Shown: positions 46,586 to 55,906 of the stretch, one piece after another
Numbering within the stretch: position 1 is the first letter of the stretch
How the letters are laid out: the number at the start of each line of letters is the position of its first letter
Source: Pseudomonas persica
GTDB lineage: Bacteria; Pseudomonadota; Gammaproteobacteria; Pseudomonadales; Pseudomonadaceae
Assembly (NCBI RefSeq): GCF_900291015.1
Contig: NZ_OLKL01000051.1
Coordinates: 1 to 64,000 of the forward strand
Reading direction: 5' to 3'
DNA: 64,000 nt
The notes under the pieces: model-generated
What the model was told of the DNA's origin: nothing
Database searches by the model: none
What the model saw: only the letters and a program-made list of their open reading frames with translations
Position numbers and translations under genes: made by a program

Positions 46586-46840
46586 TCAGGCCGCCAGCAG
46601 CGCATCGAGCTTGCCGGCGCGCTCCAGGGCATAAAGGTCATCGCATCCACCGACGTGGGTGCTGCCGATCCAGATCTGCGGCACCGATGTACGGCCGGCC
46701 TTCTGGCTCATTTCGGCACGAACCTGCGGCTTGCCGTCGACCTTGATTTCCTCGAAGGCTACGCCCTTGCTCTCGAGCAGGTACTTGGCGCGCATGCAGT
46801 AGGGGCAGTAGTCGCTGGAATAGACGATGACGGGCTTCAT
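46586..46840 (-). CDS. grxC: Glutaredoxin 3 (GrxC)
   Basis: An 84-residue dithiol glutaredoxin. The redox motif CPYC is in YSSDYCPYCMRAKYLL (about residues 7-22), and the glutathione-binding TSVPQIWIG and GGCDDLYALE segments follow. It reduces disulfides with glutathione in the cytoplasm. It starts one base after the rhodanese stop and ends 39 bases before secB. Confidence 0.96.
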   Translation of the reverse strand: MKPVIVYSSDYCPYCMRAKYLLESKGVAFEEIKVDGKPQVRAEMSQKAGRTSVPQIWIGSTHVGGCDDLYALERAGKLDALLAA

Positions 46841-46841
46841 A

Positions 46842-47255
46842 TCACTTCACCAGGGGCAGGTTATCGGCTTTCCAGCTGGAAACGCCACCGCTCAGCTTGG
46901 CGGCGTTGTAACCAGCCTTGAGCAGTTCGCGGCAGATGGTGCCGGACTGCTGGCCCATCGAGTCGACGACGATCAGGGTCTTCTCTTTGTGCTTGTCCAG
47001 CTCGGCCATGCGGTTGACCAGCTTGTCCTGCGGGATGTTCACCGCACCGACGATGTGACCGGCGGAGTATTCCTTGGTCGGACGGATGTCGATGACCAGG
47101 GCTTTCTCGGCATTGACCAGGGCAGTCAGCTGGCCATTGCTCAGGCTCTGGCCGCCGCGGCGGATTTCGTTGACCAGCAGCGCGACCAGCAAAACAACGA
47201 AGATCGCCACCAGGATGTAGTGGTTTGTCGCAAATTGAATCAGGTTAGCAACCAT
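46842..47255 (-). CDS. Membrane-anchored rhodanese-like protein without the usual active-site cysteine
   Basis: A 137-residue protein: one N-terminal membrane helix (about 11-28, HYILVAIFVVLLVALLV), then a rhodanese fold with IDIRPTKEYSAGHIVGAVNIP and GGVSSW. In the loop where active rhodaneses have CxxGxR the sequence is DSMGQQSG, with serine instead of cysteine; the only nearby cysteine is a few residues later (TICREL). It is probably not a sulfurtransferase; YibN-type relatives sit at the same place next to grxC-secB and have been linked to membrane protein biogenesis. Start at ATG 47255; no strong ribosome site seen. Confidence 0.88.
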   Translation of the reverse strand: MVANLIQFATNHYILVAIFVVLLVALLVNEIRRGGQSLSNGQLTALVNAEKALVIDIRPTKEYSAGHIVGAVNIPQDKLVNRMAELDKHKEKTLIVVDSMGQQSGTICRELLKAGYNAAKLSGGVSSWKADNLPLVK

Positions 47256-47462
47256 CTGGGGTGTTCCACGCGATTGAAAATGCCGGCCAGTATACACAGC
47301 CCCTTATTGCCACCAAAGCCCGGCGGGCCGGCGGCGAAACCACCTGCACATTGCTACCACGTGCGCGCCGGTCGGGGGACTGGGACGAATATTCGCCGCC
47401 GCTGGCACATTTGCCCTAAAATGCGTGTCTTTATCATCTTTGAACAACCGTGAGTTTGATTG

Positions 47463-48998
47463 ATGACGAGTACGCCCAAACCCCTGGTCCTGATCATCCT
47501 GGATGGCTTCGGCCACAGCGAAAGCCCCGAATACAACGCCATCTATGCCGCCAACACACCGGTCTATGACCGCCTGCGCGCCAGCCAGCCGCATGGCCTC
47601 ATTTCCGGCTCGGGCATGGATGTCGGCCTGCCGGACGGGCAGATGGGCAACTCCGAAGTCGGTCACATGAACCTTGGCGCCGGCCGCGTGGTGTACCAGG
47701 ACTTCACCCGGGTGACCAAGGCCATCCGCGACGGCGAGTTCTTCGAGAACCCGGTACTGACCGGCGCCGTGGACAAGGCTGCTGCTGCCGGCAAGGCCGT
47801 GCACATCCTTGGCCTGCTGTCCGATGGCGGCGTACACAGCCACCAGGACCACCTGGTGGCCATGGCCGAACTGGCCGCGCAGCGCGGCGCAGAAAAGATC
47901 TACCTGCACGCCTTCCTCGATGGCCGCGACACACCGCCACGCAGCGCGCAGTCGTCCATCGAACTGCTCGACGCCACCTTCGCCAGGCTGGGCAAGGGCC
48001 GCATCGCCAGCCTGATCGGCCGCTACTACGCCATGGACCGCGACAACCGCTGGGACCGCGTCAGCGCCGCCTACAACCTGATCGTCGACAGCGCTGCCGA
48101 ATACACCGCCGACACCGCCCTGGCCGGCCTGGAAGCAGCCTACGCCCGCGACGAGAGCGACGAGTTCGTCAAGGCCACGCGCATCGGTGACGCAGTCAAG
48201 GTCGAAGACGGCGACGCGGTGATCTTCATGAACTTCCGCGCCGACCGTGCCCGCGAACTGTCGCGCGTGTTCGTCGAAACCGACTTCAACGAATTCCCCC
48301 GCACCCGCCTGCCAGAACTGGCGGCCTACATCGGCCTGACCCAGTACTCGTCGAAGATCCCGGCCCCTGCCGCCTTCGCCCCGGCCAGCCTGCACAACGT
48401 GCTGGGCGAGTACCTGGCGAAGAACGGCAAGACCCAACTGCGCATCGCCGAGACCGAGAAGTACGCCCACGTTACCTTCTTCTTCTCCGGTGGCCGCGAA
48501 GAGCCGTTCGAAGGCGAAGAGCGCATCCTGATCCCGTCGCCGAAGGTCGCCACCTACGACCTGCAGCCGGAAATGAGTGCGCCGGAGGTGACCGAGCGCA
48601 TCGTCGAGGCCATCGAGCAGCAGCGTTATGACGTGATCGTGGTCAACTACGCCAACGGCGACATGGTCGGCCATACCGGCGTGTTCGAAGCTGCGGTGAA
48701 GGCCGTCGAGGCCCTGGATGGCTGCGTCGGGCGCATCGTCGAAGCGCTGGACAAGGTCGGCGGCGAAGCGCTGATCACCGCCGACCACGGCAACGTCGAG
48801 CAGATGGAAGACGAGTGCACCGGCCAGGCGCACACCGCGCATACCACCGAGCCAGTGCCGTTCATCTATGTGGGCAAGCGCAACGTCAAGGTGCGTGACG
48901 GCGGCGTATTGGCTGATGTGGCGCCGACCATGCTGAAGCTGCTGGGGCTGGAAAAGCCGGTGGAAATGACCGGCACCTCGATCCTGGTTGACGCCTGA
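47463..48998 (+). CDS. gpmI: Phosphoglycerate mutase, 2,3-bisphosphoglycerate-independent
   Basis: A 511-residue manganese-dependent enzyme that interconverts 3- and 2-phosphoglycerate. The N-terminal metal site LIILDGFGHSE (about 9-19), the phospho-serine motif GQMGNSEVGHMNLGAGR (about 58-74) and the C-terminal TADHGNVEQM metal motif are intact. ATG at 47463 is preferred over an adjacent TTG (47460); the ribosome site is weak. It is followed by two hairpins, then by envC-ctpA-yibQ, the same order as in E. coli apart from ctpA. Confidence 0.96.
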   Translation: MTSTPKPLVLIILDGFGHSESPEYNAIYAANTPVYDRLRASQPHGLISGSGMDVGLPDGQMGNSEVGHMNLGAGRVVYQDFTRVTKAIRDGEFFENPVLTGAVDKAAAAGKAVHILGLLSDGGVHSHQDHLVAMAELAAQRGAEKIYLHAFLDGRDTPPRSAQSSIELLDATFARLGKGRIASLIGRYYAMDRDNRWDRVSAAYNLIVDSAAEYTADTALAGLEAAYARDESDEFVKATRIGDAVKVEDGDAVIFMNFRADRARELSRVFVETDFNEFPRTRLPELAAYIGLTQYSSKIPAPAAFAPASLHNVLGEYLAKNGKTQLRIAETEKYAHVTFFFSGGREEPFEGEERILIPSPKVATYDLQPEMSAPEVTERIVEAIEQQRYDVIVVNYANGDMVGHTGVFEAAVKAVEALDGCVGRIVEALDKVGGEALITADHGNVEQMEDECTGQAHTAHTTEPVPFIYVGKRNVKVRDGGVLADVAPTMLKLLGLEKPVEMTGTSILVDA

Positions 48999-49011
48999 TT
49001 CTGTGTTATTG

Positions 49012-49029
49012 GGGCCGCTTTGCGGCCCC
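49012..49029 (+). terminator. Hairpin after gpmI
   Basis: GGGGCCGC-TT-GCGGCCCC forms an eight-base-pair stem 14 bases after the gpmI stop, followed by CCTTT. It is a weak terminator or an mRNA-stabilising hairpin. Confidence 0.55.
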
Positions 49030-49050
49030 CTTTGCATATGAATTCCAGAC

Positions 49051-49088
49051 AAACGCCCCCCTGCACCCGCAGCGAGGCGTTTTTTTTG
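49051..49088 (+). terminator. Rho-independent terminator between gpmI and envC
   Basis: The stem AAACGCC / GGCGTTT (49051-49057 and 49076-49082) encloses an 18-base loop, with an eight-base T run at 49080-49087. A separate perfect 16-base palindrome GCCCGCCCGGGCGGGC follows at 49088-49103. Confidence 0.7.
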
Positions 49089-49141
49089 CCCGCCCGGGCG
49101 GGCATACTAGGCCAGTCTCCATCCCTGGTACGCCAAACCCC

Positions 49142-50446
49142 ATGCTTCGCGCCCTGATCCTCCTAGCCCTGTCTTGCCTGCTCAGCCCGGCTTTTGCCGA
49201 TGAGCGTGCGCAGACCCAGCAGCAACTGGACGCCACCCGCCAGGACATTGCCGAGCTCAAGAAAACACTGGGCAAGCTCCAGGAAGAAAAGGCCGGTGTG
49301 CAAAAGGACCTCAAAGCCACCGAGACCGATATCGGCAACCTCGAAAAGCAAGTGGAGGCGCTGCAGCAAGAACTAAAAAAGACCGAGGGCGAGCTGGAGC
49401 GCCTTGATACCGAGAAAAAAAAACTCCAGAGCGCCCGCGTTGAACAACAGCGACTGATCGCCATCCAGGCCCGTTCGGCCTACCAGAACGGCCGCGAGGA
49501 ATACCTCAAGCTGCTGCTCAACCAGCAGAACCCCGAGAAGTTCGCCCGCACCCTCACCTACTACGACTACCTGAGCAAGGCGCGCCTGGAGCAACTGCGC
49601 ACCTTCAACGAGACCCTGCGCCAACTGGCCAACGTCGAACAGGACATCGCCACTCAGCAGCAACAGCTGCTGGCCCAGCGCGCCGACCTCGACAGCCGCC
49701 GCCAGGCTCTGGAAACCGAGCGCGGCAAGCGCCAACAGGTGCTGGCCAAGCTCAACAGCGACATGAAAGACCGCGACCAGAAGCTGCAGTCGCGCGAGCA
49801 GGACCAGGCCGACCTGGCCAAAGTACTCAAGACCATCGAGGAAACCCTCGCCCGCCAGGCCCGGGAGGCCGAAGAGGCGCGCAAGAAGGCCTTGCTGGCC
49901 CAGCAGGAAGCGGAAAAACGCCGCCAGCAGGAAGCCCTGGCCGCCGCTGCCGCCCGTGAACAGGCCCGCGAACCGGTGGAACCACCGAAAAAGGCCCGCA
50001 CCACGCTGGGCCCGCTGGTTTCCAGCGACGGTGCGAGCTACGGCGGCGCATTTTCTGCCGCACGGGGAAAACTTCCCTGGCCAGTCAATGGTCGATTGCT
50101 GGCACGCTTCGGTGATGCCCGCGGCAGCGATGCCCGCGCCAAGTGGGACGGGGTGATGATCAGCGCCCACCCGGGCACCCAGGTACGTGCCGTGCACGGC
50201 GGGCGCGTGGTGTTCGCCGACTGGTTGCGCGGTGCCGGGCTTCTGGTCATTCTCGACCACGGCAACGGTTACCTGAGCCTGTACGGCCATAACCAGAGCC
50301 TGCTCAAGAGCGCCGGTGATATCGTCAAGGCCGGCGAGGCCATTTCCACCGTTGGCGACAGCGGCGGCCAGGACGCTGCCGGCTTGTACTTCGCCATCCG
50401 CCAGCAGGGCCGGCCTACCGACCCTTCGCAGTGGTGCCGCGGCTAG
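49142..50446 (+). CDS. envC: EnvC-like murein hydrolase activator
   Basis: A 434-residue periplasmic protein. MLRALILLALSCLLSPAFAD is a signal peptide. Residues about 22-285 are a long coiled coil rich in Q, E and K. The last ~115 residues form a LytM/M23 domain (LPWPVNGRLLARFGDARGSD onward). The zinc ligands of active M23 enzymes are missing: the usual HxxxD region reads KWDGVMISAH and the HxH region reads LYFAIRQ. This is the degenerate type that activates amidases at the division septum, as EnvC does with FtsEX. Gene order gpmI-envC supports this. Confidence 0.92.
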   Translation: MLRALILLALSCLLSPAFADERAQTQQQLDATRQDIAELKKTLGKLQEEKAGVQKDLKATETDIGNLEKQVEALQQELKKTEGELERLDTEKKKLQSARVEQQRLIAIQARSAYQNGREEYLKLLLNQQNPEKFARTLTYYDYLSKARLEQLRTFNETLRQLANVEQDIATQQQQLLAQRADLDSRRQALETERGKRQQVLAKLNSDMKDRDQKLQSREQDQADLAKVLKTIEETLARQAREAEEARKKALLAQQEAEKRRQQEALAAAAAREQAREPVEPPKKARTTLGPLVSSDGASYGGAFSAARGKLPWPVNGRLLARFGDARGSDARAKWDGVMISAHPGTQVRAVHGGRVVFADWLRGAGLLVILDHGNGYLSLYGHNQSLLKSAGDIVKAGEAISTVGDSGGQDAAGLYFAIRQQGRPTDPSQWCRG

Positions 50447-50524
50447 TCAAATTTCTCCGGCGTAGCCCACGGGCTGCGCCGATGCTCCCCAGGGAGCGCT
50501 TACAGGATCAGGAGTTCGTTCGAC

Positions 50525-51841
50525 ATGCTGCACTCGCCTCGTCTCACCCAGCTGGCCCTGTCCATCGCCCTGGCGGTCGGCGCGCCCCTGGCCACTGCCG
50601 CAGAGCCAGCCAAACCGGCCGCAGTACCGGCCACCGAGGTGACCGCCAAGGCGCCACTGCCGCTGGAAGAGCTGCGCACCTTCGCCGAGGTCATGGACCG
50701 CATCAAGGCGGCCTATGTCGAGCCGGTGGATGACAAGACCCTGCTGGAAAATGCCATCAAGGGCATGCTCAGCAACCTCGACCCGCACTCGGCCTACCTC
50801 GGCCCCGAGGACTTCCAGGAGCTGCAGGAAAGCACCAGCGGCGAGTTCGGCGGGCTGGGCATCGAAGTAGGCCAGGAAGACGGCTTCATCAAGGTAGTCT
50901 CGCCGATCGATGACACCCCGGCCTCACGTGCTGGCGTGCAGGCCGGCGACCTGATCGTCAAGATCAACGGCGCCCCGACCCGCGGCCAGACCATGACCGA
51001 AGCGGTCGACAAGATGCGCGGCAAGGTCGGCGAGAAAATCACCCTGACCCTGGTGCGCGACGGCGGCAACCCCTTCGATGTGACCCTGGCCCGCGCGGTC
51101 ATCCAGGTCAAGAGCGTGAAGAGCCAGCTGCTGGAGAACGACTACGGCTACATCCGCATCACCCAGTTCCAGGTCAAGACCGGCGACGAAGTAGGCAAGG
51201 CCCTGGCCAAGCTGCGCAAGGACAACGGCAAGAAGCTGCGCGGCGTGGTGCTGGACCTGCGCAACAACCCGGGCGGCGTGCTGCAGTCGGCGGTGGAAGT
51301 GGCCGACCACTTCCTGACCAAGGGCCTGATCGTCTACACCAAGGGCCGTATCGCCAACTCCGAACTGCGCTTCTCGGCCGACCCGGCCGACGCCAGCAAC
51401 GGCGTGCCGCTGGTAGTGCTGATCAACGGCGGCAGCGCCTCGGCCTCGGAGATTGTCGCCGGCGCCCTGCAAGACCAGAAACGTGCTGTGCTGATGGGCA
51501 CCGACAGCTTCGGCAAAGGCTCGGTGCAGACCGTGCTGCCACTGGCCAACGACCGTGCGCTGAAGCTGACCACCGCGCTGTACTTCACCCCCAATGGCCG
51601 CTCGATCCAGGCCCAGGGCATTGTCCCCGACATCGAAGTGCGCCCGGCCAAGCTCACCGCCGAAGCCGACACCGACAATTTCAAGGAAGCCGACCTGCAA
51701 GGCCACCTGGGCAACGGCAACGGCGGCGCCGACCGCCCGACCGGCAGCGGCAAGCGCAAGGAGCGCCCGCAGGATGACGACTTCCAGCTGAGCCAGGCCC
51801 TGAGCCTGCTCAAGGGCCTGAACATCACCAAGGGCGACTGA
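50525..51841 (+). CDS. ctpA: Carboxy-terminal processing protease CtpA (S41 family)
   Basis: A 438-residue periplasmic serine protease. A signal peptide covers residues 1-26. A PDZ domain lies at about 95-175 (GGLGIEVGQEDGFIKVVSP). The S41 catalytic Ser-Lys dyad is S306 in NGGSASASEIVAG and K331 in DSFGKGSVQT, with the 25-residue spacing typical of Prc/Ctp enzymes. In P. aeruginosa CtpA degrades murein cross-link hydrolases, which would fit its place next to envC. GGAG lies 11 bases before the ATG. yibQ begins eight bases after the stop. Confidence 0.94.
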   Translation: MLHSPRLTQLALSIALAVGAPLATAAEPAKPAAVPATEVTAKAPLPLEELRTFAEVMDRIKAAYVEPVDDKTLLENAIKGMLSNLDPHSAYLGPEDFQELQESTSGEFGGLGIEVGQEDGFIKVVSPIDDTPASRAGVQAGDLIVKINGAPTRGQTMTEAVDKMRGKVGEKITLTLVRDGGNPFDVTLARAVIQVKSVKSQLLENDYGYIRITQFQVKTGDEVGKALAKLRKDNGKKLRGVVLDLRNNPGGVLQSAVEVADHFLTKGLIVYTKGRIANSELRFSADPADASNGVPLVVLINGGSASASEIVAGALQDQKRAVLMGTDSFGKGSVQTVLPLANDRALKLTTALYFTPNGRSIQAQGIVPDIEVRPAKLTAEADTDNFKEADLQGHLGNGNGGADRPTGSGKRKERPQDDDFQLSQALSLLKGLNITKGD

Positions 51842-51849
51842 TCCACTCC

Positions 51850-52617
51850 ATGCGTTATCTGCTGTGTCTGCTGTTCTGCCTGATGGCCGGGGTCGCGCAA
51901 GCGGCACCGGCCGGCAAGGCCTACATGAGTATCATCATCGACGACCTGGGCCAGAGCAGCGAGCGCGACAGCCGTACCCTGGCCCTGCCCGGCCCGGTGA
52001 CCATGGCGATCATGCCCGACACCCCGCATGCCACCGACTTTGCCCGCCAGGCGCATAAAGCCGGCAAGACGGTGATCCTGCACATGCCCATGGACCCGGC
52101 CACCGGGCCCTACGCCTGGCACCCCGGCATACCGACCGAAGAGCTGGCCAAACGCCTGGAGGCGGCCCTGGCCAAGGTCCCTTACGCCGCCGGCATCAAC
52201 AACCACATGGGCAGCCGCATGACCGCCCAACGTGAGCCGATGGCCTGGTTGATGGGCGAGTTGCAGCAACGTCACCTGTTCTTCGTCGACAGCCGTACCA
52301 GCGCCGCCACCGTGGCCGCAGCCGAGGCCCAGCGCATCGGCCTGGCCCACGTTTCGCGTGATGTGTTCCTTGATGATGTGCGCACTACCGAGGCAATCAC
52401 CGGGCAGTTGCAGCAAGGCATCGCCCTGGCGCGCAAACAGGGGTCGGCGGTGCTGATCGGGCATCCTTATCCACAGACTCTGGAAGTGCTGGAACGGGAG
52501 TTGCCACGGCTCAGGAGCCAAGGCATCGAGCTGATCCGGCTCACGCAGATGATCGCCGTGCGCAGCAATCAGGCGATGCCGGGGCATGGCAAGAATGGCC
52601 GCTACTCCAATCGCTGA
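51850..52617 (+). CDS. Divergent polysaccharide deacetylase family protein (YibQ-like)
   Basis: A 255-residue exported protein. MRYLLCLLFCLMAGVAQA is a signal peptide. The mature part has the divergent polysaccharide deacetylase (DUF610) pattern: YMSIIIDDLGQSSERD near the N-terminus, VTMAIMPDTPHA, LHMPMDP and GINNHMGSRMT, then FFVDSRTSA. The DD and H positions suggest a NodB-like fold; the substrate is unknown, with peptidoglycan or other envelope glycan likely. It is the last gene of envC-ctpA-yibQ and is followed by a strong terminator. Confidence 0.9.
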   Translation: MRYLLCLLFCLMAGVAQAAPAGKAYMSIIIDDLGQSSERDSRTLALPGPVTMAIMPDTPHATDFARQAHKAGKTVILHMPMDPATGPYAWHPGIPTEELAKRLEAALAKVPYAAGINNHMGSRMTAQREPMAWLMGELQQRHLFFVDSRTSAATVAAAEAQRIGLAHVSRDVFLDDVRTTEAITGQLQQGIALARKQGSAVLIGHPYPQTLEVLERELPRLRSQGIELIRLTQMIAVRSNQAMPGHGKNGRYSNR

Positions 52618-52630
52618 GAAACCGTGGCTG

Positions 52631-52673
52631 CTTTGCCGCCCTTCGCGCCGAACTGCCGCGAAGGGCGGCAAAG
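52631..52673. repeat. 17-bp perfect inverted repeat after yibQ
   Basis: Arms at 52631-52647 and 52657-52673 (CTTTGCCGCCCTTCGCG and its complement) enclose nine bases. The sequence resembles the outer parts of REP elements (CGCGAAGGGC, GCTTTGCGGCCCC) but lacks the CTCCCACAGG tail. Confidence 0.7.
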
Positions 52674-52685
52674 CGGCCCCAATAA

Positions 52686-52713
52686 AAAACCCCGCTCAGG
52701 TGAGCGGGGTTTT
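52686..52713. terminator. Bidirectional terminator between yibQ and betT
   Basis: The stem AAAACCCCGCTC / GAGCGGGGTTTT with the loop AGGT has A and T runs on both sides. It separates convergent yibQ and betT. Confidence 0.9.
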
Positions 52714-52731
52714 CTTTTGCCTCAACAGCAC

Positions 52732-54735
52732 TCAGCTATACACACGCCCCAGCAACTGGCGGTGGCTTTCGAACTGGTCCAGCACGTCACGCACGATCTG
52801 CTCTGGTGCAAAGCCCATCAGGTCGTACTCCTGGCTGCCATCGTGCAGGTACACCTCGGCACGATAGAAGCGCTGGCGCACTTCCGGCTCACCCTCCACC
52901 GGCGCCTCGCTCGGCGCGGCCAGGTAGCCGTCCAGGCTCACTTCGTAGACGAACGGGTTGCCCTCGTCCATCATCACCCGCAGTCCCATCATGCTGCGCG
53001 ACTGGCCAACCCGGGTTTCCACCTCGAAACCCAGGGTCTGCAGCTGCGCGGCGGCTTCTTTCAGCGCCGGGCTGACCTGCTTGTCCATGAAGCGCTGGAC
53101 CACGGCCTGGGTCGGCTGCAGTTCCAGCTGGGTCAGGCGCTCGCTGAAGCCACGACGGCCACGGGCAGCCAGTTCGGCACGCTCGCCTTCCACTGCCACG
53201 TCCTGCTTCATGGCCTTGTACAGGCCGAACATGAACAGCACCAGCACCACCGAGAACGGCAGGCCCGCCAGCACCACCATGGTCTGCATGGCTTCGAAGT
53301 TACCGGCGAACAGCAGGCCGATGGTGACCAGGGTGATGACCACCGACCAGAACACCACCATCCAGTGCGGGGCGTCTTCGTCGACCTTGCCGCCTTTGCA
53401 CGACAGGTTGGCCATCATCACAGCGCCGGAGTCGGCCGGGGTGAGGAACAGCACGAAGCCGACGAACACCGCTACACCGATCACGATCTTGGCCGCCGGG
53501 AAGTATTCCAGCAGCTGGTAGATCGACATCGACGGCTGTTCCAGGGCGGTCTTGCCCAACTCCACGGCGCCCTGGTTGATCACCAGGTCCAGCGCGGTGT
53601 TGCCAAAGATCGACAGCCAGGCCAGGGTGAAGCCCAGCGGAATCAGCAGCACGCCACTAACCAGCTGGCGCACGGTGCGGCCCTTGGAGATACGGGCAAT
53701 GAACATGCCGACGAATGGGCCCCAGGAGATCCACCAGGCCCAGTAGAACACCGTCCACAGGCCCAGCCAGCGCTCGGATTTGCCGGCTTCGCCCTCATAC
53801 ACGTAGAGGTCGAAGGTTTTCAGCACGATGCCGTTGAGGTAGTCCCCGATGTTCTGCACGAAGCCGTTGAGCAGGTGCAGGGTTTCGCCGCCCAACAGGA
53901 CGAAGATCAACAGCCCGCTGAACAGCACGATGTTCAGGTTGGACAAGCGGCGAATGCCGTTTTCCACACCCGAGACCGCCGCCACGGTGGCAACGCCGGC
54001 CATGACCAGGATCACCATCAGCAGGTTGGTCTTGCTGTGGTCCATACCGAACAGGTATTCCAGGCCGGAGGCCACCTGCATGGCGCCGATGCCCAGGTTG
54101 GTCACCAGGCCCAGCAGGGTGACGAACATGCCGAAGATGTCCACGGCATTGCCGGCAGCGCCCTTGACCCAACGCTCACCAACCAGCGGGTACAGCGCCG
54201 AACGCAGGGCCAGCGGCTGGTTGTGGCGGTAGGCGAAGTAACCCACGGCCAGGCCGACCAGAGCATAGATCGCCCAGCCGTGCAGGCCCCAGTGCAGGAA
54301 GGTCAGCTGCAGGCCCTGGCGCGCGGCGTCGAGGCTGGCAGAGGTGCCTTCTGGTGGGTTGAAATAGTGGTCCAGCGGCTCGGAAGCGCCGAAATACAGC
54401 AGCGAAATGCCGATACCGGAGGAAAACAGCATGCCGGCCCAGGCGCCATAGCTGAAATCGGGCTGGTCATCCTTGCCGCCAAGCTTGAGCTTGCCGTAGT
54501 CGGAGAAGGCCAGGTAGATGACGAACAGCAGGTAACCGCCGATTGCCAGCATGTAGTACCAGCCGAAGGTGCGCGTCAGCCACTTCTGGGCCACGCCCAG
54601 CACTTGGCCGGCGGTTTCGGGTACAGCGATAAGCAAGGCAGTCAGAACGAGGATCATCAGCGCGGAGGTGAAGAACACCACGCGGTTGACCCGTACCCTC
54701 TCGGCCGGAGGGTTGGTAAGTGAGGCAGAACTCAT
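52732..54735 (-). CDS. betT: BCCT family choline/betaine transporter BetT
   Basis: A 667-residue secondary transporter of the betaine/choline/carnitine family with about 12 membrane segments in residues 20-510. The tryptophan-rich BCCT core is clear: FSYGAWAGMLFSSGIGISLL, LHWGLHGWAIYALVGLAVGY and the WTVFYWAWWISWGPFVGMFI motif. A long hydrophilic C-terminal domain (about 515-667) is typical of osmotically regulated BetT. Its position beside betIBA indicates choline uptake for glycine betaine synthesis; the substrate is inferred from context. Transcribed divergently from betI. Confidence 0.93.
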   Translation of the reverse strand: MSSASLTNPPAERVRVNRVVFFTSALMILVLTALLIAVPETAGQVLGVAQKWLTRTFGWYYMLAIGGYLLFVIYLAFSDYGKLKLGGKDDQPDFSYGAWAGMLFSSGIGISLLYFGASEPLDHYFNPPEGTSASLDAARQGLQLTFLHWGLHGWAIYALVGLAVGYFAYRHNQPLALRSALYPLVGERWVKGAAGNAVDIFGMFVTLLGLVTNLGIGAMQVASGLEYLFGMDHSKTNLLMVILVMAGVATVAAVSGVENGIRRLSNLNIVLFSGLLIFVLLGGETLHLLNGFVQNIGDYLNGIVLKTFDLYVYEGEAGKSERWLGLWTVFYWAWWISWGPFVGMFIARISKGRTVRQLVSGVLLIPLGFTLAWLSIFGNTALDLVINQGAVELGKTALEQPSMSIYQLLEYFPAAKIVIGVAVFVGFVLFLTPADSGAVMMANLSCKGGKVDEDAPHWMVVFWSVVITLVTIGLLFAGNFEAMQTMVVLAGLPFSVVLVLFMFGLYKAMKQDVAVEGERAELAARGRRGFSERLTQLELQPTQAVVQRFMDKQVSPALKEAAAQLQTLGFEVETRVGQSRSMMGLRVMMDEGNPFVYEVSLDGYLAAPSEAPVEGEPEVRQRFYRAEVYLHDGSQEYDLMGFAPEQIVRDVLDQFESHRQLLGRVYS

Positions 54736-55210
54736 TGCACGAATGCTCCGGGCAGTGCGGCTGTGGAGGCTAATCAGTCTTTCCCGAGCAATTGGTGGAA
54801 TATCCCCACTGCATCAGGTGTTATAAAAGCACCCTGGAAACCGTGATCCCGAATCGATACGTTGCAAAAATCAGACAGGTGGCCTGCTGCAAATGCCACG
54901 CCTCAGCTGAGGTGCGCGCATTCGTCACAGATCACCCCGCCCGCTCCAAGGGCCCGCCGCAGGGTCCATGACCGCACGGCAGAATCTGCATTTCGCATCG
55001 CTCATGCCCGTCAACGCCTTGTATTCCGGGGGTTACGCGATTTCCTGGGGTGTCAATCCGTGCTTTCTCGACCGCCTGAAAAACTGTCAATGGCACAAAT
55101 TGTCGCAGAGCTTATTCTTTATTGATTGAACGTTCAATCAAAACAAAATAGACTGGTCTTCGCCGAGTCAGCCGCCCGTCGTCTGCTCGCAGGCCTGAGG
55201 AGATAGCTAG
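54736..55210. promoter_or_regulatory. betT-betI divergent regulatory region
   Basis: A 475-base region with no credible gene. It must hold promoters for betT and betIBA. The only site I recognise is the BetI palindrome at 55122-55141, which is close to betI; no equivalent dyad is visible near betT. Confidence 0.5.
55122..55141. promoter_or_regulatory. BetI operator
   Basis: TTGATTGAACGTTCAATCAA is a perfect 20-base palindrome of the type bound by TetR-family BetI repressors, 70 bases upstream of betI. BetI would release it in the presence of choline. Confidence 0.8.
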
Positions 55211-55867
55211 ATGCCCAAGGTCGGTATGCAACCCATCCGCCGCCAGCAGTTGATCGAAGCCACGTTGCAGGCGGTCGATCAGGTCGGACTGGGGGACGCC
55301 AGCATTGCGCTGATTGCCCGTTTGGCCGGCGTGTCGAACGGCATCATCAGTCACTACTTTCGGGACAAGAACGGCCTGATCGCAGCGACGATGGGTTACA
55401 TCATGAACATGCTCAACGAAGGTGTCAGAGCACGTCGCCTGGCCCTGACGGACGACAGCCCGCGCGCCCACCTGAAAGTGATCATCGAGGGCAACTTCGA
55501 TGCCAGCCAGGTGAACGGCCCGGCGATGAAAACCTGGTTGGCCTTCTGGGCTTCCAGCATGCACCAGCCCGATTTGCACAGGTTGCAGCGGATCAACGAC
55601 CACCGCCTGTATTCCAACCTGTGCTGCCAGTTCCGCCGCGCCCTGCCGCTCTACCATGCGCGCAAGGCAGCCCGAGGCCTGGCGGCTCTGATCGACGGCT
55701 TGTGGCTGCGTGGCGCCCTGTCGGGTGATGCATTCGACACCGACCAGGCAATACGGATTGCTTACGAATACATGGATCTACAACTGGCTAAACAGCACAC
55801 CCTGGGTACAAACGACCAGGCCGCTGAACAACCGCGCACGGCCCTTGCCAACCCGGCAGGAGCGTGA
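55211..55867 (+). CDS. betI: Choline-responsive repressor BetI (TetR family)
   Basis: A 218-residue TetR-family regulator. The N-terminal helix-turn-helix is ASIALIARLAGVSNGIISHYF (about residues 32-52). The C-terminal domain shows the BetI-specific NGPAMKTWLAFWASSMHQP and GLAALIDGLWLRGALSGDAFD. The C-terminus is extended by about 20 hydrophilic residues compared with the BetI I remember from KT2440. It represses betIBA and probably itself through the palindrome upstream. First gene of betIBA. Confidence 0.94.
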   Translation: MPKVGMQPIRRQQLIEATLQAVDQVGLGDASIALIARLAGVSNGIISHYFRDKNGLIAATMGYIMNMLNEGVRARRLALTDDSPRAHLKVIIEGNFDASQVNGPAMKTWLAFWASSMHQPDLHRLQRINDHRLYSNLCCQFRRALPLYHARKAARGLAALIDGLWLRGALSGDAFDTDQAIRIAYEYMDLQLAKQHTLGTNDQAAEQPRTALANPAGA

Positions 55868-55906
55868 CGCGCAAGCCAAACCACACACTGCACTTGCGAG
55901 GACACT

